Assembly (NCBI RefSeq): GCF_021228125.1
Contig: NZ_JAJQQS010000002.1
Location: 744,001-808,000 of the forward strand
Direction of reading: 5' to 3'
Origin: Streptomyces albireticuli
GTDB taxonomy: Bacteria > Actinomycetota > Actinomycetes > Streptomycetales > Streptomycetaceae
DNA: 64,000 nt
The translations under genes were made by a program, and so were the position numbers. Below the pieces are notes generated by a model, which was not told the DNA's origin, ran no database searches, and saw nothing but the letters and a program-made list of their open reading frames with translations. Position 1 is the first letter of the stretch, and every line of letters begins with the position of its first letter. Of the stretch, positions 50,124 through 60,043 are shown piece by piece.

Positions 50124-53100
50124 TTACGCCTTACGGAGGCGGAACGTCAGAGCGAGACCCTCGTCCTCGAACGCCTCGCCGTAGGAGCCGTCCGCCTCGC
50201 CCTCGGCGAAGTCCACCGCGAGGACCTCGTCCGCGATGAGGCCCGTGTGCTCGGCCAGCGCACCGGACGTCTCGGCGTCCGTCGTGGACCAGCGGACCGC
50301 GATCCGGTCCGCGACGTCCAGGCCGCTGTTCTTACGGGCCTCCTGGATCAGCCGGATCGCGTCACGGGCGAGGCCCGCGCGCCGCAGCTCCGGGGTGATC
50401 TCCAGGTCGAGCGCCACCGTGGCGCCGGAGTCGGAGGCCACCGACCAGCCCTCGCGCGGGGTCTCGGTGATGATTACCTCGTCCGGGGAGAGCGACACGG
50501 CCTCGCCGTCGACGACGACGGAGGCCGTGCCCTCGCGCAGGGCCAGCGACAGCGCGGCGGCGTCCGCCTCGGCGACGGCCTTGGCCACCGCCTGGACGCC
50601 CTTGCCGAACCGCTTGCCCAGCGCCCGGAAGTTGGCCTTGGCCGTGGTGTCCACCAGCGAGCCGCCGACCTCGCTCAGCGAGGCCAGCGAGGAGACGTTC
50701 AGCTCCTCGGTGATCTGGGCGCGCAGCTCCGTGCCCAGCGACTCGAAGCCGGAGGCGGCGACCAGCGCGCGGGACAGCGGCTGACGCGTCTTGACGCCCG
50801 ACTCGGCGCGGGTCGCGCGGCCCAGCTCCACCAGCCGGCGGACGAGCAGCATCTGCCGGGACAGCTCGGGGTCGATCAGCGTGCCGTCCGCCACCGGCCA
50901 GCTCGCCAGGTGCACCGACTCCGGGGCCTCGGCGTCCACCGGTACGACCAGGTCCTGCCACACCCGCTCGGTGATGAACGGCACCAGAGGCGCCATCAGG
51001 CGGGTCACGGTCTCGACGACCTCGTGCAGCGTGCGCAGCGCCGCCGCGTCGCCCTGCCAGAACCGGCGGCGCGAACGCCGCACGTACCAGTTGGACAGGT
51101 CGTCGACGAAGGACGACAGCAGCTTGCCGGCGCGCTGGGTGTCGTACGCCTCCAGCGCCTGGGTGACCTGGTCGGTCAGGGTGTTCAGCTCACCGAGCAG
51201 CCAGCGGTCCAGCAGTGGGCGGTCGGCCGGCGCCGGGTCGGACGCGGACGGTGCCCAGCCGGACGTACGGGCGTACAGGGCCTGGAAGGCGACGGTGTTC
51301 CAGTAGGTGAGGAGCGTCTTGCGGACGACCTCCTGGATCGTGCCGTGGCCCACGCGGCGCGCGGCCCACGGGGAGCCGCCGGCCGCCATGAACCAGCGGA
51401 CGGCGTCGGCGCCGTGCTGGTCCATCAGCGGGATCGGCTGGAGGATGTTGCCCAGGTGCTTGGACATCTTCCGGCCGTCCTCGGCGAGGATGTGGCCCAG
51501 GCAGACGACGTTCTCGTACGACGACTTGTCGAAGACGAGGGTGCCGACCGCCATCAGGGTGTAGAACCAGCCACGGGTCTGGTCGATGGCCTCCGAGATG
51601 AACTGCGCGGGGAAGCGCTTCTCGAAGAGCTCCTTGTTCTTGTACGGGTAGCCCCACTGCGCGAACGGCATCGAGCCCGAGTCGTACCAGGCGTCGATGA
51701 CCTCCGGCACCCGGACGGCGGTGTGGGAGCAGCCGTCGGCGGTGCAGGTGAAGGTGACGTCGTCGATGTACGGGCGGTGCGGGTCGAGCGCGCTCTGGTC
51801 GGTGCCGGACAGCTCGGAGAGCTCGGCCAGCGAACCGACGCAGGTGAGGTGGTTGTCCTCGCAGCGCCAGATGGGCAGCGGGGTGCCCCAGTAGCGGTTG
51901 CGGGAGAGCGCCCAGTCGATGTTGTTGGTCAGCCAGTCGCCGAAGCGGCCGTGCTTGACCGAGTCCGGGAACCAGTTGGTCTTCTCGTTCTCCTCGAGCA
52001 GCCGGTCCTTGACCGCGGTGGTGCGGATGTACCAGGAGGGCTGCGCGTAGTAGAGGAGGGCGGTGTGGCAGCGCCAGCAGTGCGGGTAGCTGTGCTCGTA
52101 GGCGATGTGCTTGAAGAGCAGGCCGCGCGCTTCGAGGTCCGCGACGAGCTTCTCGTCGGCCTTCTTGAAGAACTGGCCGCCGACGAGGGCGAGGCCCTCC
52201 TCGAAGGTGCCGTCCGGGCGCACCGGGTTGATCACCGGCAGGCCGTAGGCGCGGCAGGTCCTGAGGTCGTCCTCACCGAAGGCGGGCGCCTGGTGGACCA
52301 GGCCCGTACCGTCCTCGGTCGTCACGTACTCGGCGTTGACGACGAAGTTGGCGTCCTCCAGCTCGACCAGGTCGAACGGGCGGCGGTAGGCCCAGCGCTC
52401 CATCTCGCGGCCGGTGAACGACTGACCCGTGGCGGTCCAGCCCTCGCCGAGGGCCTTCTCCAGCAGCGGCTCGGCGACGACCAGCTTCTCGGTGCCGTCG
52501 GTGGCCACCACATAGGTGACGTCCGGGTGCGCGGCGGCGGCGGTGTTGGAGACCAGGGTCCACGGGGTGGTCGTCCACACCAGCAGCGACGCCTCGCCCG
52601 CCAGCGGGCCGGAGGTCAGCGGGAAGCGGACGTAGACCGAGGGGTCGACGACCGTCTCGTAGCCCTGCGCCAGCTCGTGGTCCGACAGGCCGGTGCCGCA
52701 GCGGGGGCACCAGGGGGCGACGCGGTGGTCCTGGACCAGCAGGCCCTTGTTGAAGATCTCCTTGAGCGACCACCACACGGACTGGACGTATTCGGGGTCC
52801 ATGGTCCGGTAGGCGTCGTCCAGGTCGACCCAGTAGCCCATGCGGGTGGTGAGCTCGGCGAAGGCGTCCGTGTGGCGGGTCACCGACTCGCGGCACTTGG
52901 CGTTGAACTCCGCGATGCCGTACTTCTCGATGTCCTGCTTGCCGTTGAAGCCCAGCTCCTTCTCCACCGCGAGCTCGACCGGCAGGCCGTGGCAGTCCCA
53001 GCCGGCCTTGCGGCCGACGTGGTAGCCCTGCATGGTGCGGAAGCGGGGGAAGACGTCCTTGAAGACGCGGGCCTCGATGTGGTGGGCGCCCGGCATGCCG

Positions 53101-53267
53101 TTGGCGGTGGGCGGGCCCTCGTAGAAGACCCACTCGGGCCGTCCCTCGGACTGCTCGAGGCTACGGGCGAAGACCTTGCTCTCGCGCCAGAAATCGAGCA
53201 CGGCGTGCTCCAGGGCGGGCAGGTCCACCTGAGCGGGTACCTGGCGGTACTGCGGCTGGGGACTCAT
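50124..53267 (-). CDS. ileS: Isoleucyl-tRNA synthetase (type 2)
   Basis: The product is 1047 aa, normal for the type 2 (eukaryote-like) enzyme. The class I HIGH element appears as PPTANGMPGAHHIEARVF and the KMSKS loop as GRKMSKHLGN. An editing domain and a C-terminal anticodon-binding region follow. Type 2 enzymes are naturally less sensitive to mupirocin. ATG 53267 is chosen because GGAGGAAG lies 7 nt upstream and the synthetase N-terminus begins there; the frame extends upstream through the T-box leader. It is controlled by that T-box. Confidence 0.96.
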   Translation of the reverse strand: MSPQPQYRQVPAQVDLPALEHAVLDFWRESKVFARSLEQSEGRPEWVFYEGPPTANGMPGAHHIEARVFKDVFPRFRTMQGYHVGRKAGWDCHGLPVELAVEKELGFNGKQDIEKYGIAEFNAKCRESVTRHTDAFAELTTRMGYWVDLDDAYRTMDPEYVQSVWWSLKEIFNKGLLVQDHRVAPWCPRCGTGLSDHELAQGYETVVDPSVYVRFPLTSGPLAGEASLLVWTTTPWTLVSNTAAAAHPDVTYVVATDGTEKLVVAEPLLEKALGEGWTATGQSFTGREMERWAYRRPFDLVELEDANFVVNAEYVTTEDGTGLVHQAPAFGEDDLRTCRAYGLPVINPVRPDGTFEEGLALVGGQFFKKADEKLVADLEARGLLFKHIAYEHSYPHCWRCHTALLYYAQPSWYIRTTAVKDRLLEENEKTNWFPDSVKHGRFGDWLTNNIDWALSRNRYWGTPLPIWRCEDNHLTCVGSLAELSELSGTDQSALDPHRPYIDDVTFTCTADGCSHTAVRVPEVIDAWYDSGSMPFAQWGYPYKNKELFEKRFPAQFISEAIDQTRGWFYTLMAVGTLVFDKSSYENVVCLGHILAEDGRKMSKHLGNILQPIPLMDQHGADAVRWFMAAGGSPWAARRVGHGTIQEVVRKTLLTYWNTVAFQALYARTSGWAPSASDPAPADRPLLDRWLLGELNTLTDQVTQALEAYDTQRAGKLLSSFVDDLSNWYVRRSRRRFWQGDAAALRTLHEVVETVTRLMAPLVPFITERVWQDLVVPVDAEAPESVHLASWPVADGTLIDPELSRQMLLVRRLVELGRATRAESGVKTRQPLSRALVAASGFESLGTELRAQITEELNVSSLASLSEVGGSLVDTTAKANFRALGKRFGKGVQAVAKAVAEADAAALSLALREGTASVVVDGEAVSLSPDEVIITETPREGWSVASDSGATVALDLEITPELRRAGLARDAIRLIQEARKNSGLDVADRIAVRWSTTDAETSGALAEHTGLIADEVLAVDFAEGEADGSYGEAFEDEGLALTFRLRKA

Positions 53268-53289
53268 CTGAGGCTTCCTCCGGCGGAAC

Positions 53290-53537
53290 GTCTTGGCGCT
53301 GTCCGTCGGAGGGACGAGATGCGCCGTGCGCCTCCCGCGGTACCACCCTCCTTGGCCGCAGGCACAGGTGCCTCCGGCCCCCTCATTGGGCCGCGACGCC
53401 GGTTCTACTGACCCCGTGGGGCGTTCTTCCGGCGGCTCAGGGGTGATCTTCACACCGTGCGGACCCCCGGGCTTCCACCGTCCCCGGGTCGCTCATGGCC
53501 GCGTGCGGAGCTACTCGTCCCTTCCACGCCTTTCGCT
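53290..53537 (-). ncRNA. T-box riboswitch for ileS
   Basis: On the minus strand the invariant T-box AAGGAGGGTGGTACCGCG occurs at 53337-53354, followed by a segment complementary to the ileS ribosome site. About 90 nt further 5' an ATC (53445-53447) within GTGTGAAGATCACC is a plausible isoleucine specifier. Actinobacterial ileS T-boxes act mainly on translation: uncharged tRNA-Ile frees the ribosome binding site. Confidence 0.92.
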
Positions 53538-53543
53538 GCGCCC

Positions 53544-53549
53544 AGTGTA
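53544..53549 (-). promoter_or_regulatory. -10 hexamer of ileS
   Basis: TACACT on the minus strand, 6-7 nt before the likely 5' end of the T-box leader (about 53537). The -35 is not recognisable. Confidence 0.5.
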
Positions 53550-53738
53550 CGGGCCCGGGCCCGGAGCGGCCTACCGGATTCCGGGGGGCCGTACGGGTAG
53601 CGGCCCGGGCCGATTACAGGGCCGGGGGCGGGGCACAAACGATGAGACCGGCGTGCCCCGTTGCTGCGTGCCCGGTGGAGATCTATCGTTCCGGCACGAT
53701 TCGCGCGCAAGATCATAAAATGTGAAGGGGCCGCGGTC
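53550..53738 (+). other. Divergent spacer between ileS and the DksA-like gene
   Basis: No gene is seen. Toward the + strand it holds TAAAAT (53716-53721), a strong -10 match 17 bp before the start codon of the DksA-like gene, within an unusually A/T-rich stretch (53701-53723). Much of the rest is GC-rich with short CCCGGGC blocks. Confidence 0.55.
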
Positions 53739-54758
53739 ATGGTGGCGAAGAGGACGGCCAAGGCCGCGGAACCGGCGGAGAGACCGGCGGGGAAGACCGC
53801 GCCCGCCAAGAGGACGACGGCGGGGAAGACCGCCGGGACGGGCGCGGGCAAGACCGCTGAGGCGTCGGCGAAGAAGACGGCGTCGGCGAAGACCGCGGCG
53901 AAGAAGACGGTGGCGAAGAAGACGGCGGCCAAGACGGCCGCCAAGGAGACGGCCGCGAAGAAGACGGCTTCGAGGAAGGTGACGTCGAAGAAGGCGGCGG
54001 CCACGAAGACGGCCGCCGGGAAGACTCCGGCGGAGGCGCCCGCCGCGAAGACGGCCGCGAAGAAGGCAGTGAAGACGGCCGCGAAGAAGACCGCGAAGAA
54101 GACCGCGGAGAAGGCCGTGAAGAAAGCCGCGGAGAAGGCGCCTGCCGGGAAAGCACCAGCGAAGAAGGCGGCCGCCGAGCGCGCGGCCGCTCCGAAGGCC
54201 GCCGGGGCGCCCGCCCCGGAAGCGGCCGCGAAGACCGCCCATGAGGCGGTACCCGCGAAGAAGACGGGAGCCAGGACGGTGGCTGCGAAGAAGACCGTGG
54301 ACGCGAAAGAAGGGGCGCGGGCCACGGGGAAGGTCCCCGGCGCCCGCACGGCCGCCGCGGCCCCCGGCGCCCTCGCCGTACGGCCGGGCGAGGAGCCCTG
54401 GACGCCGGCGGAGGTCGCCGAGGCCCGTACGGAGCTCCAGAGCGAGGTGCTGCGGCTGCGTGCCGAGATCGCCAGCTCCGAGGAGGCGATCAGCGGCCTG
54501 ATGCGCGATTCGGGCGACGGCGCCGGTGACGACCAGGCGGACACCGGCACCAAGAACATCACCCGGGAGCACGAGCTGGCCCTGGCGGCGAACGCCCGCG
54601 AGATGCTGATCCAGACCGAGCGGGCCCTGGAGCGGCTCGACGCCGGTACGTACGGGCTCTGCGAGAACTGCGGCAAGCCCATCGGAAAGGCGCGTATGCA
54701 GGCATTTCCCCGGGCCACGCTGTGCGTGGAGTGCAAACAGCGGCAGGAACGCCGCTGA
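53739..54758 (+). CDS. DksA/TraR-type zinc-finger protein with histone-like Lys/Ala-rich N-terminus
   Basis: The product is 339 aa. Residues 1-225 or so are an Ala/Lys/Thr repeat tract (AKKTA, AAKKTV, KTAAKK) resembling histone H1 or mycobacterial HupB tails. Residues about 235-339 are a DksA/TraR module: coiled-coil hairpin ([23 protein letters not shown]) and a four-Cys zinc site (Cys308, Cys311, Cys329, Cys332 in CENCG...CVEC). The C-terminal part may bind the RNA polymerase secondary channel, the tail DNA. ATG 53739 follows AAGGGG. Similar genes lie between ileS and lspA in other Streptomyces (recalled). Confidence 0.88.
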   Translation: MVAKRTAKAAEPAERPAGKTAPAKRTTAGKTAGTGAGKTAEASAKKTASAKTAAKKTVAKKTAAKTAAKETAAKKTASRKVTSKKAAATKTAAGKTPAEAPAAKTAAKKAVKTAAKKTAKKTAEKAVKKAAEKAPAGKAPAKKAAAERAAAPKAAGAPAPEAAAKTAHEAVPAKKTGARTVAAKKTVDAKEGARATGKVPGARTAAAAPGALAVRPGEEPWTPAEVAEARTELQSEVLRLRAEIASSEEAISGLMRDSGDGAGDDQADTGTKNITREHELALAANAREMLIQTERALERLDAGTYGLCENCGKPIGKARMQAFPRATLCVECKQRQERR

Positions 54759-54822
54759 CCCGCTCGCGCGTGTGTGCCGTACCCTCGTCCTCAGTCAGGC
54801 AGGACGACGTCGAAGGACTCAC

Positions 54823-55386
54823 GTGACAGAGGCGGAACAGACCACCGGCACGCCTGAAGGCGCCGACGAGGCTGCGGGCGCGCCGGAAGGCGCGGCCAAG
54901 GGCGGGCGGCGCATCGCCGTCCTCCTCACGGTGGCCGTCTGCGCCTACCTCCTCGACCTGGGGAGCAAGCTGCTCGTGGTGGCCAAGCTGGAGCACCACG
55001 ACCCCATCGAGATCTTCGGCACCTGGCTCCAGCTCGACGTGATCCGCAACCGCGGCGCGGCCTTCGGCATCGGCGAGGCGATGACGATCGTCTTCACGAT
55101 CATCGCCTCCGCGGTGATCGTGGTGATCGCCCGGATCGCCCGCAAGCTCTACAGCCTGCCCTGGGCGATCGCGCTGGGCCTGCTGCTCGGCGGCGCCTTC
55201 GGCAATCTCACGGACCGGCTCTTCCGGGCGCCGGGCGGCCTCGAGGGCGGTGTGGTGGACTTCATCGCCCCCCAGGGCTTCGCCGTCTTCAACCTCGCGG
55301 ACTCCGCGATCGTCTGCGGCGGCTTCCTGATCGTCATCCTCTCCTTCCGCGGTCTGGACCCCGACGGCACGGTCCACAAGGACTGA
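54823..55386 (+). CDS. lspA: Prolipoprotein signal peptidase
   Basis: The product is 187 aa with four transmembrane helices after a hydrophilic, Ala/Glu/Gly-rich 28-residue N-terminus. It cleaves signal peptides of diacylglyceryl-prolipoproteins. The aspartic protease residues are in [20 protein letters not shown] and [15 protein letters not shown] 54823 has GAAGGA 8 nt upstream; longer frames are unsupported. It is 64 bp after the DksA-like gene and 51 bp before the pseudouridine synthase gene. Confidence 0.95.
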   Translation: MTEAEQTTGTPEGADEAAGAPEGAAKGGRRIAVLLTVAVCAYLLDLGSKLLVVAKLEHHDPIEIFGTWLQLDVIRNRGAAFGIGEAMTIVFTIIASAVIVVIARIARKLYSLPWAIALGLLLGGAFGNLTDRLFRAPGGLEGGVVDFIAPQGFAVFNLADSAIVCGGFLIVILSFRGLDPDGTVHKD

Positions 55387-55437
55387 CGACGAGGGCGGAC
55401 GTGCGGCCCGGCCGGCGCCGTCCGTCATACTCGACGG

Positions 55438-56379
55438 GTGAGCACCATTCCCGAGATCCGCGCCCTGCCCGTACCCGACGGCCTCGAGGGCGAGCGCGTC
55501 GACGCCGCAATCGCCCGTATGTTCGGCTTTTCCCGCACCAAGGCGGCCGAGCTGGCGGCGGCGGGCAAGGTCCAGCTCGACGGCGCGGAGGCCGGGAAGT
55601 CCGACCGGGTCACCGGCGGTGCCTGGCTGGAGGTCGAGATGCCGGCCCCGCCCGCGCCCGTGCAGATCGTCGCCGAGCCCGTCGAGGGCATGGAGATCGT
55701 CCATGACGACGACGACATCGTCGTGATCGTCAAGCCCGTCGGCGTGGCCGCCCACCCCAGCCCCGGCTGGACGGGCCCCACGGTCATCGGCGGCCTCGCC
55801 GCGGCCGGATACCGCATCTCCACCTCGGGCGCCGCCGAGCGCCAGGGCATCGTGCACCGGCTGGACGTCGGCACCTCCGGCCTGATGGTCGTCGCCAAGT
55901 CCGAGCGCGCCTACACCCTGCTCAAGCAGCAGTTCCGCGAGCGCACGGTCGACAAGCGCTACCACTCGCTGGTCCAGGGCCACCCGGACCCGATGAGCGG
56001 CACCATCGACGCCCCCATCGGCCGCCACCCCAACCACGACTACAAGTGGGCCGTGACGGCCGAGGGCAAGCCCTCCGTGACCCACTACGACCTCATCGAG
56101 GCGTTCCGGGCCGCCAGCCTCCTCGACATCAAGCTGGAGACCGGCCGTACGCACCAGATCCGCGTGCACATGTCCGCGCACCGGCACCCCTGCGTCGGCG
56201 ACCTCACCTACGGCGCGGACCCGACGCTCGCCAAGCGGCTGAAGCTCACCCGCCAGTGGCTGCACGCCGTGCGGCTCGGCTTCGAGCACCCCGAGGACGG
56301 CCGCTGGGTGGAGTTCGAGAGCGCCTACCCCGAGGACCTCCAGCGCGCCCTGGACATCGTGCGCGCCGAGAGCGCGTGA
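55438..56379 (+). CDS. RluA/RluD-family pseudouridine synthase
   Basis: The product is 313 aa. An N-terminal S4 RNA-binding domain ([32 protein letters not shown]) precedes the catalytic domain with [22 protein letters not shown], whose Asp is the catalytic residue, and [27 protein letters not shown]. It isomerises uridines in rRNA, most likely 23S as in RluD. GTG 55438 has CATACT 6 nt upstream and no Shine-Dalgarno, suggesting a leaderless transcript of its own despite following lspA. Confidence 0.93.
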   Translation: MSTIPEIRALPVPDGLEGERVDAAIARMFGFSRTKAAELAAAGKVQLDGAEAGKSDRVTGGAWLEVEMPAPPAPVQIVAEPVEGMEIVHDDDDIVVIVKPVGVAAHPSPGWTGPTVIGGLAAAGYRISTSGAAERQGIVHRLDVGTSGLMVVAKSERAYTLLKQQFRERTVDKRYHSLVQGHPDPMSGTIDAPIGRHPNHDYKWAVTAEGKPSVTHYDLIEAFRAASLLDIKLETGRTHQIRVHMSAHRHPCVGDLTYGADPTLAKRLKLTRQWLHAVRLGFEHPEDGRWVEFESAYPEDLQRALDIVRAESA

Positions 56380-56864
56380 GCGCGGGGGCTCCGGCCGCCT
56401 TCCCGGTCAGGGTCGTGGGCCCCGGCGAGCTGCCCGGCTGCCACGCCGTGCGCCGTGAGGTCTTCGTCGCCGAGCAGGGCGTCCCGGAGGCCGAGGAGAT
56501 CGACGGCTACGACACCGACGCCGTCCACCTCCTGGCCTCCGGCCCGGCCGGCCCCGTCGGGACGGTGCGCTTCCTGCACGGCGCCCCGGCGCGGAAGAAG
56601 TACGCCCGCGCGGGCGTCGGCGACGACACCACGGCAGTCCTCGGCCGACTCGCCGTGGGCCGCGCCGCCCGGGGCACCGGCCTGGGCGCGGCCCTCGTCC
56701 GCGCGGTGGAGGCCGAGGCCCGCCGGCTCGGCCTGCGCCGGATCTACCTGGAGGCACAGGTGCCGGCGCTCGGCTTCTACGAGCGGCTGGGGTACGCGGC
56801 GCACGGCCCGGAGTTCGATGAGGGCAGCGGCATCCCGCACCGGGCGATGACGAAGGCGCTCTGA
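56376..56864 (+). CDS. GNAT-family N-acetyltransferase
   Basis: The product is 162 aa. The acetyl-CoA-binding motif A is [32 protein letters not shown] (R-x2-G-x-G/A), with motif [24 protein letters not shown]. The [27 protein letters not shown] segment places it in the ElaA-like subgroup. The acceptor is unknown. GTG 56376 overlaps the pseudouridine synthase stop by 4 bp, so the two are co-translated. Confidence 0.93.
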   Translation: MSAGAPAAFPVRVVGPGELPGCHAVRREVFVAEQGVPEAEEIDGYDTDAVHLLASGPAGPVGTVRFLHGAPARKKYARAGVGDDTTAVLGRLAVGRAARGTGLGAALVRAVEAEARRLGLRRIYLEAQVPALGFYERLGYAAHGPEFDEGSGIPHRAMTKAL

Positions 56865-57211
56865 GAGCGCCCGGACCACCGGGGCTTCCCCCTGGACCCG
56901 TTCCCGCCGCCCGTCTCCCGCCTGTCTCCCGCCCGGCGGTATCCGGCCCGCCCGGCGACCGGGGACGGCACGCGCGGCGCGGCGACGTGCCGAGGCGCCC
57001 GCGCGGCGTCGCCGAGGACGTCCGCCGGACGCTCTCGGCGGAGGCCGCGGCCCCGAGGAAGGAGCGCGCCGACAGGCCGCCGGCCCGGGCACCACACCTG
57101 CGCGCGGCAGACCTCACGTGGCACTCAGACAGCTCCCGGTAACGGGCGCCCCGGACGCCCCATGGCAGGCTGGGGACGGATCATCGTCCCCCACCCGCCC
57201 GGAGGGCCTCC
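56865..57211. other. Gene-free stretch
   Basis: 347 bp between the acetyltransferase and antiporter genes. I see no credible ORF, RNA or strong promoter. The only structure is short direct repeats of GTCTCCCGCC around 56910-56935. Confidence 0.5.
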
Positions 57212-58804
57212 GTGGACCAGCTCGCCCTGCTGTTCGTCCTGCTGCTCGGGGCCCTGGTCACGGTGCCGCTCGGGGACCGGCTGGGGCTGCCGTCACCGGT
57301 GCTGATGACGCTCGGCGGGATCGCGCTCGCGCTGCTGCCGTTCGTCCCCAATGTCGACATCGCCCCGGAGTTCATCCTCCCGCTGCTGCTGCCGCCCCTG
57401 CTCTACGCCTCCGCCCAGCGCACCTCCTGGCGCCAGTTCGCGGCCAACCGGCGGCCGATCTTCCTGCTCGCCGTCGCGCTGGTGTTCGTCACCACGGCCG
57501 CGGTCGCCGCGGTCGCCGACGCGATCGTGCCGGGCATCTCGCTCGCCGCCGCCGTCGCGCTGGGCGCGCTCGTCGCCCCGCCCGACCCGGTCGCCGCCAC
57601 CGCCGTCGCGGGCTCGCTGGGCCTGCCCCGCCGCGTCGTCTCCATCCTGGAGGGCGAGGGGCTCTTCAACGACGTCACCGCCATCGTGCTCTACCACGTG
57701 GCCATCGCCGCGGCCGTCAGCGGCAGCTTCTCGGTGCCCCGGGCGGTCGGCGCGCTGGTGCTCTCCGCCGTCGTGGCCGTGGCCGTCGGCCTGGCACTCG
57801 GCTGGGCCGCCAAACGGCTGATGGACATCCTCGGCGACGCCACCCTCCAGATCGGGCTCACCCTGCTGGTCCCGTTCGTCTCCTACGTCCTCGCCGAGGA
57901 GTTCAAGGGCTCCGGCGTGCTCGCGGTGCTGACCACGGCGCTCTTCCTCGCCGAGTACGCGACGGACGCCGACGACGTCCTGGGCCGGCTGGCCGGGCAC
58001 ACCTTCTGGGAGGTCGTCGACACCCTCGTCACCGGCGCCGCCTTCGGCCTCGTCGGCCTCGAACTGCACAACGCCATCGGAACCGCCTCCGGCCGCTGGG
58101 CCGAGATGCTCGGCATCGGAGCCGTCGTGGTCGTGGTCGTGGTGGGCGTCCGCCTGCTGTGGCTGCTGCCCGCCGCCTGGCTGGCCCGCAAGCTGCACAA
58201 GCGCCGGGACGTCGACGAGGAAGTCCTGATGAGCTGGCGGGAGACCGTCGTCATGTGGTGGTCCGGGATGCGCGGCGTGGCCTCCGTGGCGCTCGCCCTG
58301 GCCATCCCGCTGGAGCGGGACGACGGCTCGGCCTTCCCCGCCCGGGACGAGATCCTCTTCATCGCCTTCGCCGTCATCATCGCCACCCTCGTCGTCCAGG
58401 GACTCACCCTGCCCTGGCTGGTCCGGCGGCTCGCGGTGCGCGCGGACTCCGACGTGGACCGCGAACTGGAGCGGAAGCTGGCCGTCCGGGCGGCCAAGGC
58501 CGCCAAGCGCCGCCTGCTGGAGATCGAGGAGAAGGAGGACCTCCCCGAGGACCTCACCGAGGTGCTGACCCGGCGCGCCTACGACGTCGGCGCCCGCATC
58601 AGCCCCGAGATGGTCGACGAGGAGCGGCGCGAGGCCCACGCCCGGCGCGTGGAGCGGCTGCGCACCATCCAGCGCGTCCAGGCCGAGATGCTCTCCGCCG
58701 CCCGTCACGAGGTGCTCGCCGCGCGCAGCGAGCCCGGCGCCGACCCCGAGGTCGTCGACCGGGTGCTGCGCCACCTGGACATAAGGAGCCTGCGCGGCGG
58801 CTGA
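57212..58804 (+). CDS. Na+/H+ antiporter (CPA1 family)
   Basis: The product is 530 aa. About 12 transmembrane helices (1-415) of the sodium/hydrogen exchanger domain include the ion-binding motif VAPPDPVAATAVAGSLGLP and EGEGLFNDVTAIVLY, plus WSGMRGVASVALALAIP. A charged, Arg/Glu-rich cytoplasmic tail with coiled-coil tendency (about 415-530) follows. It exchanges Na+ (or K+) for protons across the membrane. GTG 57212 follows GGAGGGCC. Confidence 0.93.
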   Translation: MDQLALLFVLLLGALVTVPLGDRLGLPSPVLMTLGGIALALLPFVPNVDIAPEFILPLLLPPLLYASAQRTSWRQFAANRRPIFLLAVALVFVTTAAVAAVADAIVPGISLAAAVALGALVAPPDPVAATAVAGSLGLPRRVVSILEGEGLFNDVTAIVLYHVAIAAAVSGSFSVPRAVGALVLSAVVAVAVGLALGWAAKRLMDILGDATLQIGLTLLVPFVSYVLAEEFKGSGVLAVLTTALFLAEYATDADDVLGRLAGHTFWEVVDTLVTGAAFGLVGLELHNAIGTASGRWAEMLGIGAVVVVVVVGVRLLWLLPAAWLARKLHKRRDVDEEVLMSWRETVVMWWSGMRGVASVALALAIPLERDDGSAFPARDEILFIAFAVIIATLVVQGLTLPWLVRRLAVRADSDVDRELERKLAVRAAKAAKRRLLEIEEKEDLPEDLTEVLTRRAYDVGARISPEMVDEERREAHARRVERLRTIQRVQAEMLSAARHEVLAARSEPGADPEVVDRVLRHLDIRSLRGG

Positions 58805-58830
58805 CCCGCCGGCCCCGGCCCCGCGCCGGC

Positions 58831-59934
58831 TCAGGCCGTGCCCGGCCCCGGCCCGGCGTCCCCGGCGCACGGCGGGGTCTGCCGCCGTACGGGCGCGTCC
58901 CCGCTGCCCGGCGCCGGAGCGGTGTTCAGCCTCGGCAGCGCGTACGGGTGCTCCAGGCGCAGCCACTCGATCAGCCGCTCGCGCACCACGCAGCGCAGCG
59001 CCCAGATGTCGTCGGCGTCCCGCGCGGTCACCAGCGCCCGCACCTGGATGGTGGACGGCGTGGTGTCGGTGACCACGAGCCCCCAGGCCCGCTCGTCCCA
59101 CTCCAGGCTGCTCTTGAGTACCGCGTGCAGGCGCTCCCGCATCAGGTCGACCGGGGCCGAGTGGTCCAGGTGGAAGAAGACCGTGCCGGTCATCCTCGGG
59201 TTGTTGCGCGACCAGTTCTCGAACGGCTTGCTGGTGAAGTACGACACCGGCATGGTGATGCGCCGCTCGTCCCAGGTCGTCACCACCAGATAGGTCAGGG
59301 TGATCTCCTCGACCCGGCCCCACTCGCCGTCCACGACGACGGTGTCCCCGATCCGCACCACGTCGCCGAAGGCGATCTGGAGCCCGGCGAAGAGATTGCC
59401 GAGCGTGGACTGGGCGGCCACACCGGCGACGATGCCGATCAGACCGGCCGAGGCCAGCATCGACGTGCCCACGGTCTTCATCGCCGGGAACGTCAGCAGC
59501 ATCGCCGCCACCGCCACCACGCACACGATCGCCGTGACCACCCGCTGGATCAGCGTGACCTGCGTCCGCACCCGCCGCACCCGGGCCGGGTCGTGGGCCC
59601 CGGCGGCGTACCGCGCGTAGGTCGCCTCCACTATCGCGACGGCCACCCGCACCACCAGCCAGGCGCACGCCCCGATCAGCACCAGCGTCAGCCCCTGGCC
59701 GACGGCCTCCTCGTGCTCCTCGGTGAGCTCCGCGGACCGGTAGCCGGCGCGCAGCAGCGCCGTGCACAGCACCAGCTGGAGCGGCAGCCGGCAGCGCCGC
59801 AGCAGGTCCCACAGCGGGGTCTCGGGGTGTCTGCCGCTGATCCGGCGCAGCGCCCGGTCGGCGATCCACCCCACGATCAGGGTGACGACCAGGGCACCGC
59901 CGATGACGAACACCGGACGCAGTACGCCCTCCAT
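58831..59934 (-). CDS. Mechanosensitive channel of the MscS family
   Basis: The product is 367 aa from ATG 59934. Four or five transmembrane helices precede the MscS pore helix (SMLASAGLIGIVAGVAAQSTLGNLFAGLQIAF) and the beta domain (IGDTVVVDGEWGRVEEITLTYLVVTTWDERRITMPVSYF), then the C-terminal cage domain. It opens under membrane tension to release osmolytes. GTG 59940 is an alternative start with AAGGAG at 5 nt; the frame continues to 59964. Convergent with the antiporter gene. Confidence 0.92.
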   Translation of the reverse strand: MEGVLRPVFVIGGALVVTLIVGWIADRALRRISGRHPETPLWDLLRRCRLPLQLVLCTALLRAGYRSAELTEEHEEAVGQGLTLVLIGACAWLVVRVAVAIVEATYARYAAGAHDPARVRRVRTQVTLIQRVVTAIVCVVAVAAMLLTFPAMKTVGTSMLASAGLIGIVAGVAAQSTLGNLFAGLQIAFGDVVRIGDTVVVDGEWGRVEEITLTYLVVTTWDERRITMPVSYFTSKPFENWSRNNPRMTGTVFFHLDHSAPVDLMRERLHAVLKSSLEWDERAWGLVVTDTTPSTIQVRALVTARDADDIWALRCVVRERLIEWLRLEHPYALPRLNTAPAPGSGDAPVRRQTPPCAGDAGPGPGTA

Positions 59935-60043
59935 GGACACCTCAGCTCCTTCCGGGCCGGTCACGGCTCACGGTGGGGCGCTTCCCCCCGACCGTAGCTG
60001 GCACGATGGGGACACGCGATCCACCTGTAAGGAAGTGACCCCA

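Noticed and set aside
50019..53411. 1130-codon + frame opposite ileS
   Set aside because: It is the antisense shadow of the synthetase; residue content mirrors GC-rich complement codons and it crosses the ileS terminator and T-box.
59114..59124. TGAGTAC half-site in the MscS gene as a second MacR box
   Set aside because: The second half (GTACTCA) is missing and the site is inside a coding region.
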